Shown: in pieces, positions 31,503-37,930 of the stretch
Position numbering within the stretch: the first letter of the stretch is position 1
Layout: each line of letters starts with the position of its first letter
Source of the DNA: a bacterium
GTDB taxonomy: Bacteria; Actinomycetota; Acidimicrobiia; Spongiisociales; Spongiisociaceae
Reading direction: 5' to 3'
DNA length: 37,930 nucleotides
NCBI GenBank assembly: GCA_026710435.1
Contig: JAPOQZ010000101.1
Span: 1-37,930 of the forward strand
The notes under the pieces: model-generated
Database searches by the model: none
Seen by the model: the letters and a program-made list of their open reading frames with translations, nothing else
Told to the model about the DNA's origin: nothing
Translations under genes and position numbers: made by a program

Positions 31503-32300
31503 ATGAAAGCACTCACCGTGGATGAGATTGGTGCCTGGGAGCGTAACGGGTTCTTAAGGGTCGAGAACTTCGTCGACGCCGGCGAACTCGCCAACCTCCG
31601 CCGCATAATGGAGGGCCTTGTCGAACAGGACCCTCCCGACGAGAACACAATCGTCGATATCGACCCGGTGCTCGCCGACCGAACCGACATTGCTAGGACC
31701 GAGAAGTTCCGCGCCCTGCTGCATGCCGCACACGCAAGCACTGAACTCCTCGAGACCTACACCCTGCGACCGAAGACGCTCGACGTGGTGGAGGATCTGC
31801 TCGGTCCGGACATCGTCTACTACACCGACCAGACCTTTCTCAAGCCTCCCGGCGGGAGCGGCGCGCCTGCACACCAGGACAACGCTTACTGGGACGTGTT
31901 CTGGTCCGGGAAGGGCAAGCTCTCGGTGTGGTTGGCGCTCGACGACTCAACCATGGAACGGGGGTGCACCCAGTTCGTTCCCGGTAGCCACCGCGAGGTG
32001 CTGCAGCACGACCGGGACTTCAGCAAGGACGCTCTCTTCGGTGGGGCGGTCCCGGACCTGGACCCCGACCAACTCGACTTCGAAGCGGTGGAGTTGAAGG
32101 CGGGCGACGCGTGTATCCACCACTGCGAGACCATTCACCGGAGTGGACCGAACGTGTCCGACCACTCAAGACGCGGCCTGGTCACGATCTACTTCAGCGG
32201 GCGTTGCACCTACACCGACCAACCGTCCGAATGGTTCACCCACCGCATGATCCCGGCCCGCGGCCACGTTTACCCCGGATGCGTCGGCTGGTACGAGTAG
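31503..32300 (+). CDS. Phytanoyl-CoA dioxygenase (PhyH) family Fe(II)/2-oxoglutarate oxygenase
   Basis: 265 aa; AAGGAG lies just before the ATG. The metal triad is His124-x-Asp126 in GAPAHQDNAYW and His212 in CETIHRSGPNVSD, and a downstream Arg in SRRGLVTIYFSGR should hold 2-oxoglutarate. VWLALDDSTMERGCTQFVPGSH is the usual core. The family hydroxylates small metabolites (the ectoine hydroxylase EctD is a relative), but EctD signature regions are not evident here. It converges on the operon of the aspartate-dehydrogenase-like gene, 30 bp away, and may act on a metabolite of that pathway; this is inference. Confidence 0.9.
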   Translation: MKALTVDEIGAWERNGFLRVENFVDAGELANLRRIMEGLVEQDPPDENTIVDIDPVLADRTDIARTEKFRALLHAAHASTELLETYTLRPKTLDVVEDLLGPDIVYYTDQTFLKPPGGSGAPAHQDNAYWDVFWSGKGKLSVWLALDDSTMERGCTQFVPGSHREVLQHDRDFSKDALFGGAVPDLDPDQLDFEAVELKAGDACIHHCETIHRSGPNVSDHSRRGLVTIYFSGRCTYTDQPSEWFTHRMIPARGHVYPGCVGWYE

Positions 32301-32330
32301 GTGTTGGGTGTCAGCCACCAGCCACCAGTA

Positions 32331-33131
32331 TCAGCAGATCTGTAGTCCTGCCCCGGGGCTCTTGACGCCTACGACGCTGCCCAGCGCCGATATGAGGGTG
32401 AACATGCCGCTCACTCCTTTCATGGGGCTGACCCGCCTGATAGTCAGGTCGGCGGCCTCGCCGCGAGCGGTGATCTCGATATCGGACGTGTGGGAGTCCA
32501 TCACCGCGATCAGCACCGACCGGGTCCGGTCGAACCCGATGCCTCCGAGGGCCAGCGCCGCGTGGGAGTTGACGTTGCGGGGAAACAGCGGGCAGATACC
32601 CCTGGTGGGTCCGTCGTAGATCACAGTGTCCTCCGAGATTCCCTCACCTGTGACGGTGGGGTGTTCGGTGAAGTCGATACTCGAGGGGCTCTTGCGCATC
32701 ACCATGGTCACCTCGTCCCACTGGTCTCGGCCTTCTCCGATCGCCTCCAAACCCACCACCGCTCCATGCGGAATGTAGAGCCGGGTGCCATGTGCCTGGG
32801 CGGTGTCCAGCAGCGTCCGTTCCAACTCCGCGTCGGCAAGGGCGGTGAGCGACAGCGGCATGTAGTCGGTGTGGCGGAGGAACGCGGCACCGTGGGCCGC
32901 CGTCACGGACGCATGGGCCAACTCGACCACCATGTCGGGTTGGAACCGGGCAAAGTCACCAAGATCGTCCAGGATCACCTCGGAGGGTAGATGGGCGACC
33001 TTCTCCAGGCTGCGGTTGTGGACGAACGCCACTTCGAGACCCAGGTCGGGTCGGGTGCTGATCTGGCGGTAGACGTATGAACCGATCAGGCCGAACCCGA
33101 CGATCCCGATGCGGGGCAGTGATTCGCTCAT
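32331..33131 (-). CDS. Aspartate dehydrogenase-like protein (NadX family)
   Basis: 266 aa; GGGAGG lies 6 nt before the ATG. N-terminal Rossmann motif RIGIVGFGLIGSYVYR, then VVELAHASVTAAHG, RLYIPHGAVVGLEAI, and the DUF108 segment LFPRNVNSHAALALGGIGFDR. L-aspartate dehydrogenases reduce iminosuccinate to aspartate, or the reverse, with NAD(P)H. His replaces the Ser of the common IPSGA motif and ELAHA replaces EAAS, so the substrate may differ. It is last in an operon after a threonine-dehydratase-like PLP enzyme, which could supply an imine. Confidence 0.82.
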   Translation of the reverse strand: MSESLPRIGIVGFGLIGSYVYRQISTRPDLGLEVAFVHNRSLEKVAHLPSEVILDDLGDFARFQPDMVVELAHASVTAAHGAAFLRHTDYMPLSLTALADAELERTLLDTAQAHGTRLYIPHGAVVGLEAIGEGRDQWDEVTMVMRKSPSSIDFTEHPTVTGEGISEDTVIYDGPTRGICPLFPRNVNSHAALALGGIGFDRTRSVLIAVMDSHTSDIEITARGEAADLTIRRVSPMKGVSGMFTLISALGSVVGVKSPGAGLQIC

Positions 33132-33152
33132 CTGCTACCTCCCGTAATGCGT

Positions 33153-34127
33153 TCAGTTCCCTGCGGACCCGGCGAGAATCGTGTCCAGGACAGAGGGCTG
33201 GATGTTGCCACCGGACGCGATCGCCACGGTCACCCGGCCGTTGTCGACCCGGCCGTCGAGGAACGCAGCCGCCGCGGTCGCCCCGCCCGGTTCGGCCAGG
33301 GTCTTGGTGCGGAACAGGATCGTCCTCACCGACTCGGCGATGGCCTCCTCGCTGACGAGCAAGATGTCGTCCAGATACTTCTGCAGGTAGCGGAAGGGCA
33401 ACTCCCCGGGTCGCCGGCCCGAGAGGGCGTCCGCCATCGAGTCCCAGTGCTCGATGGTTCGCACTTCCCCGGCATGCCATGACACGTAGGCGGCGTTGCC
33501 CCCTTCCGGCTGCACACCGAGCACGTGCACGTCAGGGCGCCTCTCCTTGATCGCCCCCGCGATGCCGGCCGCGAGCCCGCCACTGGAGATGGGGATCAGG
33601 ACGGTTTCCACGTCGGGAACCTGATCGAGGATCTCCAGGCCGATGCCAGAATGACCGATCGGTACCTGCGGATGTTCGAACGAGTGCAGAGCGATCATCC
33701 CCTGCTCCTCAGCGACGCGCTCCACGGTGGGATCCCGGTCGGCGAAGGTCGGGCACAGGACCACCTGGGCCCCGTAGTCCCTGGTGGACTCAACCTTGAC
33801 GTCGGCTGTGTAGTCGGGCATGACGATCGCCACCGGCGACCCCACCACCGGTCCGGCGTAGGCGAAGGCCTGGGCGAAGTTTCCCGAAGAGGACATGACG
33901 ATCCCCTTCCGCCGCTGTTCGTCGTCGAGGGAGCGGAGGATGTGGAAAGCGGCGCGGGCCTTGTACGAACCGGTCACCTGCAGGTGCTCCGCCTTCAGGA
34001 ACAGACGCTCCCTGCCGACTTCGGCTGAGGACCGGGCCACCGGGAGGATGGGTGTGACCCGTACCGGCGACGCCATCCGCTCATACGCGTCGACGACCTT
34101 GCCCAGAGTTATCTCACCATCGACCAT
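33153..34127 (-). CDS. Threonine/serine dehydratase-like fold type II PLP enzyme
   Basis: 324 aa; ATG 34127 overlaps the aminotransferase gene by 14 bp, with TGGAGG as ribosome site. The PLP lysine is Lys56 in VTGSYKARAAF; the substrate-carboxylate loop is MSSSGNFAQAFA; the phosphate loop is ISSGGLAAGIAG. A single catalytic domain without the ACT-like regulatory tail, like catabolic threonine/serine dehydratases, the hydroxyaspartate dehydratase BhcB and the ectoine-pathway protein EutB. Beta-elimination from a hydroxy-amino acid gives an imine or enamine; the adjacent aspartate-dehydrogenase-like gene suggests hydroxyaspartate as a substrate. This is inference. Confidence 0.87.
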   Translation of the reverse strand: MVDGEITLGKVVDAYERMASPVRVTPILPVARSSAEVGRERLFLKAEHLQVTGSYKARAAFHILRSLDDEQRRKGIVMSSSGNFAQAFAYAGPVVGSPVAIVMPDYTADVKVESTRDYGAQVVLCPTFADRDPTVERVAEEQGMIALHSFEHPQVPIGHSGIGLEILDQVPDVETVLIPISSGGLAAGIAGAIKERRPDVHVLGVQPEGGNAAYVSWHAGEVRTIEHWDSMADALSGRRPGELPFRYLQKYLDDILLVSEEAIAESVRTILFRTKTLAEPGGATAAAAFLDGRVDNGRVTVAIASGGNIQPSVLDTILAGSAGN

Positions 34128-35460
34128 GCTGGTCCTCCAGTACCTCGCGGAGTACGGCGACCCCTTGTTCCAGGTCCGACTCGCCGATTGTCAGCGCCGG
34201 GAAGAAGACCGTGCAATCCCCCACCAGTGCGCTCTGGGAGCCGAGCGTGTTGAGTACCACCCCACGTTCGTACATGGCCGCGGACAGGGACGGGGCCACG
34301 TTCGACTCCGGAGGGAACTTCTCACGATCCTCGCGTGACCGCACGTACTCGACCATCTGCATCAGACCTATCCCGCGGATCTCGCCGACGACCGGCAGGT
34401 GACCCAACTCGTGCTCGAGCAGCGAGCGGAGGAAGGCCCCCCGCTTGGCGGCTTGTTCGACCAGCCCTTCCCTGCGGATGACGTCCAGCACAGCCACACC
34501 CACCGCACAAGAGATGGGTGCGCCGCTGAACGTGTGGACCTCGGCCATCCGGCGGCTCTGGACCGCTATCTCTTCGACGATCCCGGTGCGGACCAGGGTC
34601 GCCCCGAGGGGTACGTATCCACCGCTGAGGCCCTTCGCCAGGTTGCAGAGGTCGGCAACCACCCCGAAGTGGTCCATGGCCAGGAACTCGCCTGTCCGCC
34701 CCGCACCGCTCACGATCTCGTCGGTGATCAACAGGATCCCGTGACGGTCGCAGATTTCACGGATCTTCGGCCAGTAGGAATCGGGAGGAACCGCCATGCC
34801 GCCCGATGGCGACACCGGCTCGACCATGACGGCCGATACCGTATGCGGTCCGGTCGCCTCGATGGCAGAGTCCACGGCTGCTGCCGCTCGGTCCGTAAGG
34901 GCTTCTCCCTCCAGCCCGGCGAAGGGTCCCCGGAAGTTGACCGGCGCCGTCACCTTCACCGTGTGCATGAGGTGCGGGTCGTAGGCACGGTTCACATCCC
35001 AGCGGCCGGTCATCGACAGTGCGCCGACCGTGGCGCCGTGATAGCTCGGCGAGAGGGCGACGATCTTGGTCCGCTCCCAGTCACCCCGGGCCAGGTGGTA
35101 CTGGCGAGCTATACGGATGGACAGCTCATTGGCCTCCGATCCGCCGGAGGTGAACATGACCTTGTCCACCCCTTCCGGAGCGAGTTCGGCCAGGCGGCTG
35201 GCCAGCAACTCCTGCTGATCGTTGGTCACCCGGGAGTTGTGGACGAAGGACAGGGTTCGCGCCTGGGCTTCCATGGCCTCGGCTATCTCCGGCCGCCCTT
35301 GCCCTATTCCCGCAGTAGCCGAGATGCCGCTCGAGAGGTCCAGGTACTTCCTGCCGGAGGAGTCCCAGAGGTGAAACCCGGAGCCACGGACGATGGTCGG
35401 GTACTGGTCGTCGGGGACGCGGTAGAAAACCGCCGATTCGCGGGGTTGTAGTTTCGCCAT
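34114..35460 (-). CDS. Class III (omega) aminotransferase
   Basis: 448 aa from ATG 35460, which has TATCAT exactly 7 nt upstream, so the upstream in-frame start at 35538 is rejected. LDLSSGISATAGIGQGRPEI, MFTSGGSEANELSIRIAR, LSPSYHGATVGALSMTG and LLITDEIVSGAGRTGEF (the Asp that pairs with the PLP nitrogen) are intact, and the PLP Lys is in NLAKGLSGGYVPLGA. Typical of omega-amino acid:pyruvate or 2-oxoglutarate transaminases (diaminobutyrate, beta-alanine, taurine, polyamine). First gene of a three-gene minus operon. Confidence 0.9.
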   Translation of the reverse strand: MAKLQPRESAVFYRVPDDQYPTIVRGSGFHLWDSSGRKYLDLSSGISATAGIGQGRPEIAEAMEAQARTLSFVHNSRVTNDQQELLASRLAELAPEGVDKVMFTSGGSEANELSIRIARQYHLARGDWERTKIVALSPSYHGATVGALSMTGRWDVNRAYDPHLMHTVKVTAPVNFRGPFAGLEGEALTDRAAAAVDSAIEATGPHTVSAVMVEPVSPSGGMAVPPDSYWPKIREICDRHGILLITDEIVSGAGRTGEFLAMDHFGVVADLCNLAKGLSGGYVPLGATLVRTGIVEEIAVQSRRMAEVHTFSGAPISCAVGVAVLDVIRREGLVEQAAKRGAFLRSLLEHELGHLPVVGEIRGIGLMQMVEYVRSREDREKFPPESNVAPSLSAAMYERGVVLNTLGSQSALVGDCTVFFPALTIGESDLEQGVAVLREVLEDQHGRW

Positions 35461-35467
35461 CAAAGGG

Positions 35468-35495
35468 ATGATACCTGTCGTTGATTGTCTGTCAC
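35468..35495 (-). promoter_or_regulatory. Promoter of the aminotransferase operon, leaderless
   Basis: On the minus strand, GTGACA (35495-35490), 16-bp spacer, TATCAT (35473-35468), then CCCTTTG (7 nt) and ATG 35460. This is the only leaderless start in the window that also has a good -35. Confidence 0.55.
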
Positions 35496-35552
35496 CGGTT
35501 GGTGATCGGCGCCGGAGTGGACGCTGAGAGACGAGCACGGCGCTCGGTCACT

Positions 35553-35558
35553 TATAAT
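35553..35558 (+). promoter_or_regulatory. -10 box (TATAAT) upstream of the GS-like gene
   Basis: A perfect TATAAT 66 nt before GTG 35625, giving a leader of about 60 nt with an AGGAGG site at its end. The -35 region is not consensus. It is divergent from the aminotransferase promoter, about 58 bp apart. Confidence 0.45.
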
Positions 35559-35624
35559 CGTCAGCGCACGACGTAGGCCTTTGCCATTCCGGAGCGGAGG
35601 ACCGGCCACGAGGAGGTTCGGAAG

Positions 35625-36989
35625 GTGTCCGAGTTCGACCAGATCTTCGACGACTGGGAATCGCAGGGAATCAAGCGCGTGCGCTTCGAACTGCCCGACC
35701 TGCACGGGACTTCTCGTGCCAAGGTCATTCCCCTCAAGGCTGCCCGCAGCTTCGCACTGAATGGTCTCAACATGTACGGAGGGACCGCGGTGCTCGACAC
35801 CCGCTCCGATGTGGTGCCCGGAAGCTTGTACAACGAGGAGGTCGGCTACGGAGACCAACTCCTCTTCCCAGACCCGACCACTGCTGCGATCGTGCCCTGG
35901 GCTCCCGAAACAGCTCGCCTTATATGCGATGCTCGGTGGTACGACGGCAACACCTTGGAGGCCACCCCGCGGGCCGTCTACCGCCGGGTACGTGCAAAGG
36001 CAGCCAGCATGGGTTTCGCACCGATGACCGGATGCGAGTTCGAGTTCTACCTCGTCGACGGCCAGACCCACGAACGTCTGTTCGAGGGCTACCATATCTT
36101 CAACGTGGTCCGCAACGAATGGGTTCCTACTATCAACCGGATCGTCGACCTGATGCCGGGGGCTGGCATCGACATCATCACCTCCAACTGCGAGTACGCC
36201 GGGTCGCAGTGGGAGATCAACTTCACTCCCGGTTTGGGCCTAGAGGGTCCCGACAAGGCGTTCACGTTCAAGAACGGCGTCAAGCAGATTGCTTACCAGG
36301 ACGGCTACGTGGCCACCTTCATGACGAAGCCGTGGGAAGGCCACTCGGGGAACGGCTGCCACATCCACATGTCGCTGGTGGACAAGGACACCGGCCAGAA
36401 CGTGATGGCCGACGAGTCCCACGATCAAGGACTGAGCGAGGTGGGCCTCCAGTTCGTGGCCGGCCTGATCACCCACGCCAACGCGATCGACGCCCTCCTG
36501 GCCCCGACCATCAACTGCCGGCGGCGGCGGCGCACCCACACCTTCAGCCCCACCAACATCTCATGGGGTTTGGAGGACCGCTCGGCCTTGCTGAGGGTGA
36601 AGGCGGCCGGCCCGGACGCCACCCGGGTCGAGACGCGTTCGCCCAGCGCGTTGATGAACCCGTACCTGGCCAGCGCCGCCATCCTGGCAGCGGGTCTTGA
36701 CGGGATCGAGCAAGGGTTGGAGCCCCCGCCTCCTTCCCGGAAGGGTCAGCCCGCCGAGGACAACGAGTCACTGGAGAAACTCCCCGCCACCCTCGGCGAC
36801 GCCCTTGACCACTTCGAGGCCAGCGCGGCCACGACCGAATTCTTCGGCCAGGAGTTCAAGGACGCGCTCCTCGCCGTCCGCCGCTACGAGTTGGGCCGGT
36901 ATGCCGCGGAGGAGAACGAGGACCCGGACTCGCAACGCACCGATCAGATCAGCGCCTGGGAGACCAACGAATACCTCGAACTCTATTAG
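35625..36989 (+). CDS. Glutamine synthetase-like gamma-glutamyl ligase
   Basis: 454 aa from GTG 35625, with AGGAGG 8 nt upstream. The N-terminal beta-Grasp part (IKRVRFELPDLHGTSRAKVI) has the DxxG/R signature of the family. Metal-binding Glu138 and Glu140 (GCEFEFYL), Glu190, Glu197, His246-x-His248 (GNGCHIHMSL), then NCRRRRRTHTFSPTNISWG with EDRSALLRV. The NCRRRRR stretch replaces the usual NSYKR, and the adenylylation-type Tyr loop of GlnA is absent. This suggests ligation of glutamate to an amine (gamma-glutamylpolyamine, methylamine or ethanolamine type) rather than ammonia assimilation. It reads divergently from the aminotransferase operon and may act in the same amine catabolism. Confidence 0.87.
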   Translation: MSEFDQIFDDWESQGIKRVRFELPDLHGTSRAKVIPLKAARSFALNGLNMYGGTAVLDTRSDVVPGSLYNEEVGYGDQLLFPDPTTAAIVPWAPETARLICDARWYDGNTLEATPRAVYRRVRAKAASMGFAPMTGCEFEFYLVDGQTHERLFEGYHIFNVVRNEWVPTINRIVDLMPGAGIDIITSNCEYAGSQWEINFTPGLGLEGPDKAFTFKNGVKQIAYQDGYVATFMTKPWEGHSGNGCHIHMSLVDKDTGQNVMADESHDQGLSEVGLQFVAGLITHANAIDALLAPTINCRRRRRTHTFSPTNISWGLEDRSALLRVKAAGPDATRVETRSPSALMNPYLASAAILAAGLDGIEQGLEPPPPSRKGQPAEDNESLEKLPATLGDALDHFEASAATTEFFGQEFKDALLAVRRYELGRYAAEENEDPDSQRTDQISAWETNEYLELY

Positions 36990-37352
36990 AGGGTATGCAG
37001 ATAGGCGGACCTCGACCGCACGTGTCGATGACTGTATCCGGTTTCGGTCAAAACCTCATTAGTCTGTTTCATGCTGTGCTACACGGTCTAATACGATGCC
37101 TATAATGCCTGGTAACAGGCGGTTTTTCTCCCGGTAACCTGTCCCTCAGTGTTTCACCAGGAATCGTCTATATCACCAATTAAGACCTACCAGACGTGCT
37201 ACCAGAAGGGGAGGGTATGGGCTGACTAACAGCCGGACACGTCCGAGCCGTCAAACAACCGGGCTCCTACGGTGACGGCCGCGGCGGCTACGGGCTCACC
37301 CTGCTGGTCCGACCAAGAGCCAGCGGAGGCGTCCGCAAGTCCTGGTCCCAGC
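36990..37352. other. Intergenic region between the GS-like gene and the AlpA remnant
   Basis: Apart from the terminator, no gene is apparent. Composition is less GC-rich than the chromosome to its left, and the junction with the AlpA remnant probably marks entry into mobile DNA. Confidence 0.35.
37107..37127 (+). terminator. Rho-independent terminator downstream of the GS-like gene
   Basis: GCCTG (37107-37111), loop GTAA, CAGGC (37116-37120), GG, then TTTTT. It lies 118 nt after the stop; a TATAAT directly precedes the hairpin, so the repeat might instead be an operator. Confidence 0.55.
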
Positions 37353-37553
37353 GTATCCGAACTACACATCAGAATCCTGAGACAAGCCGACGGGACATAA
37401 CTCACCAGCCTCAGCAGAACCACCATCTGGCGACGGGTCCGAGACGGATCGTTCCCGTCGCCCATCCGCCTAGGACCCCCCACCACCCGAGCCAAAGGCT
37501 GGCGCCAAACCGACCTACAAGACTGGTTCGACAGCCTCCAACCCACAACCTGA
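37353..37553 (+). pseudogene. AlpA/excisionase-like DNA-binding protein with in-frame stop
   Basis: From about 37401 the frame reads LTSLSRTTIWRRVRDGSFPSPIRLG and ends AKGWRQTDLQDWFDSL with TGA at 37551, an unmistakable AlpA-type MerR-like helix-turn-helix. In the same frame upstream, SELHIRILRQADGT is the normal beginning (ILRQADV-type), but a TAA at 37398-37400 interrupts it just before LTSLS. No ATG or GTG precedes; the expected start codon position holds GTA (37353-37355). It is therefore a pseudogene by two defects. AlpA proteins are carried by prophages and integrative elements. Confidence 0.7.
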
Positions 37554-37853
37554 CCCACGCCAAACACCGAACACTCACTGTGGGAATGTCCGGCCACCGG
37601 GGGTAACTCCAGGTCGACTGTCGAGCGGTCAACCTTGTCGTCACGTACAAAGGGCATTACCCGGGGCTGAGCATGTGGGTGCAGAGACGCACCGAAGAGC
37701 GCATACAGCGACTTGCAGCGCTCACCGGGCGTATTCCAAGCAGCGGTACCGCTACGCCAAACACGGCGGTGAGCGTTGGCTTCTGGGGGGACCGAGACCG
37801 CATGGGCCCGTCGCGTGCTACAAACCGAACCCGTGCTGTAGGACAGAACGTGA

Positions 37854-37859
37854 TACGAT
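37854..37859 (+). promoter_or_regulatory. -10 box before the ribbon-helix-helix gene
   Basis: TACGAT with 6 nt before GTG 37866, one base short of the spacing seen elsewhere in the window. Confidence 0.35.
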
Positions 37860-37865
37860 GGTGGT

Positions 37866-37930
37866 GTGTCTTCTCGAGCATTGTCTGTACGGTTGGACGA
37901 CGAAGCGTTACACGCTTTAGGCCAGTTGGA
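37866..37930 (+). CDS. N-terminus of a ribbon-helix-helix (CopG/Arc-like) protein, cut by the window end
   Basis: GTG then SSRALSVRLDDEALHALGQL: an alternating beta-strand followed by an amphipathic helix, the standard start of a CopG/Arc-type antitoxin. Twenty-one codons are visible. Probably the antitoxin of a type II pair whose toxin lies beyond 37930. The 312 bp before it (37554-37865) hold nothing I can identify. Confidence 0.6.
   Translation, partial: MSSRALSVRLDDEALHALGQL

Noticed and set aside
31503..32300. PhyH gene as ectoine hydroxylase EctD
   Set aside because: Only the general Fe(II)/2OG triad is shared; no ectA/B/C genes nearby and no EctD-specific signature evident.
37076..37106. 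TAATACGA near 37090 as a phage T7-like promoter
   Set aside because: Only eight bases match, and no phage polymerase or further promoter sequence is present.
1..37930. CRISPR arrays
   Set aside because: No regularly spaced direct repeats; the only repeated units are the MITE and short degenerate motifs.
1..37930. tRNA and rRNA genes
   Set aside because: No cloverleaf with GGTTCGA-type T arm and CCA-side acceptor pairing found in the intergenic gaps, and no rRNA-like sequence.

Overview
The window is high-GC and densely coded, with strong G/C bias at third codon positions, frequent GTG/TTG starts, 1-4 bp start/stop overlaps and many apparently leaderless mRNAs. A mycobacterial-type lhr-nei2 pair and a TIGR03084-type (DinB-like) protein point to an actinobacterium. 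An environmental or host-associated member of the Acidimicrobiia is my best guess; this is inference, as no rRNA is present.

Layout. (1) 1-2780: a coupled AAA/DUF3696 ATPase and PIN-like nuclease pair, in which the PIN-like gene is split by a 106-bp IS630-type MITE, followed by a zinc-finger rhomboid protease ending in a second MITE end. (2) 2959-6978: a HExxH/VWA protein, a MoxR-like AAA protein with degenerate Walker motifs, and a Ppx/GppA-type phosphatase. (3) 7094-11519, minus: a compact heterotetrameric sarcosine-oxidase-like operon (order A-G-B-D) and a frameshifted M24 peptidase remnant. (4) 11667-14342: LOG-family protein, TIGR03084-type protein, BtpA-family protein. (5) 14644-19853: the Lhr helicase and Nei/Fpg glycosylase repair pair. 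(6) 19854-22368: an AT-richer patch, an SDR plus flavin reductase operon (minus), and a UspA protein. (7) 22559-25877: circularly permuted ATP-grasp, alpha-E and transglutaminase-like proteins, a known but poorly understood three-gene cluster. (8) 25940-30396: a mobile and toxin-antitoxin-rich stretch with two full-length MITEs, a small CxxC protein, an ABC exporter that appears to start at ATT, an orphan Phd-type antitoxin, a possible 158-nt ncRNA and a HicAB pair. (9) 30496-36989: a GNAT, a PhyH dioxygenase, a three-gene minus operon (class III aminotransferase, threonine-dehydratase-like PLP enzyme, aspartate-dehydrogenase-like enzyme) and a glutamine-synthetase-like ligase. (10) 37107-37930: terminator, a broken AlpA-like regulator, and the start of a ribbon-helix-helix protein, probably the edge of another mobile region.

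Functionally, the window combines amine and amino-acid catabolism (the sarcosine oxidase operon; the aminotransferase, dehydratase and imine-reductase operon; the GS-like ligase), DNA repair, and defence or toxin-antitoxin remnants that a small CTAG-targeting MITE has repeatedly invaded. The most informative single observation is that conceptual removal of the first MITE, keeping one CTAG, restores an uninterrupted PIN-like reading frame coupled to the ATPase. A second pattern is that at least seven genes carry a TANNNT box exactly 7 nt before ATG/GTG, which fixes their starts.
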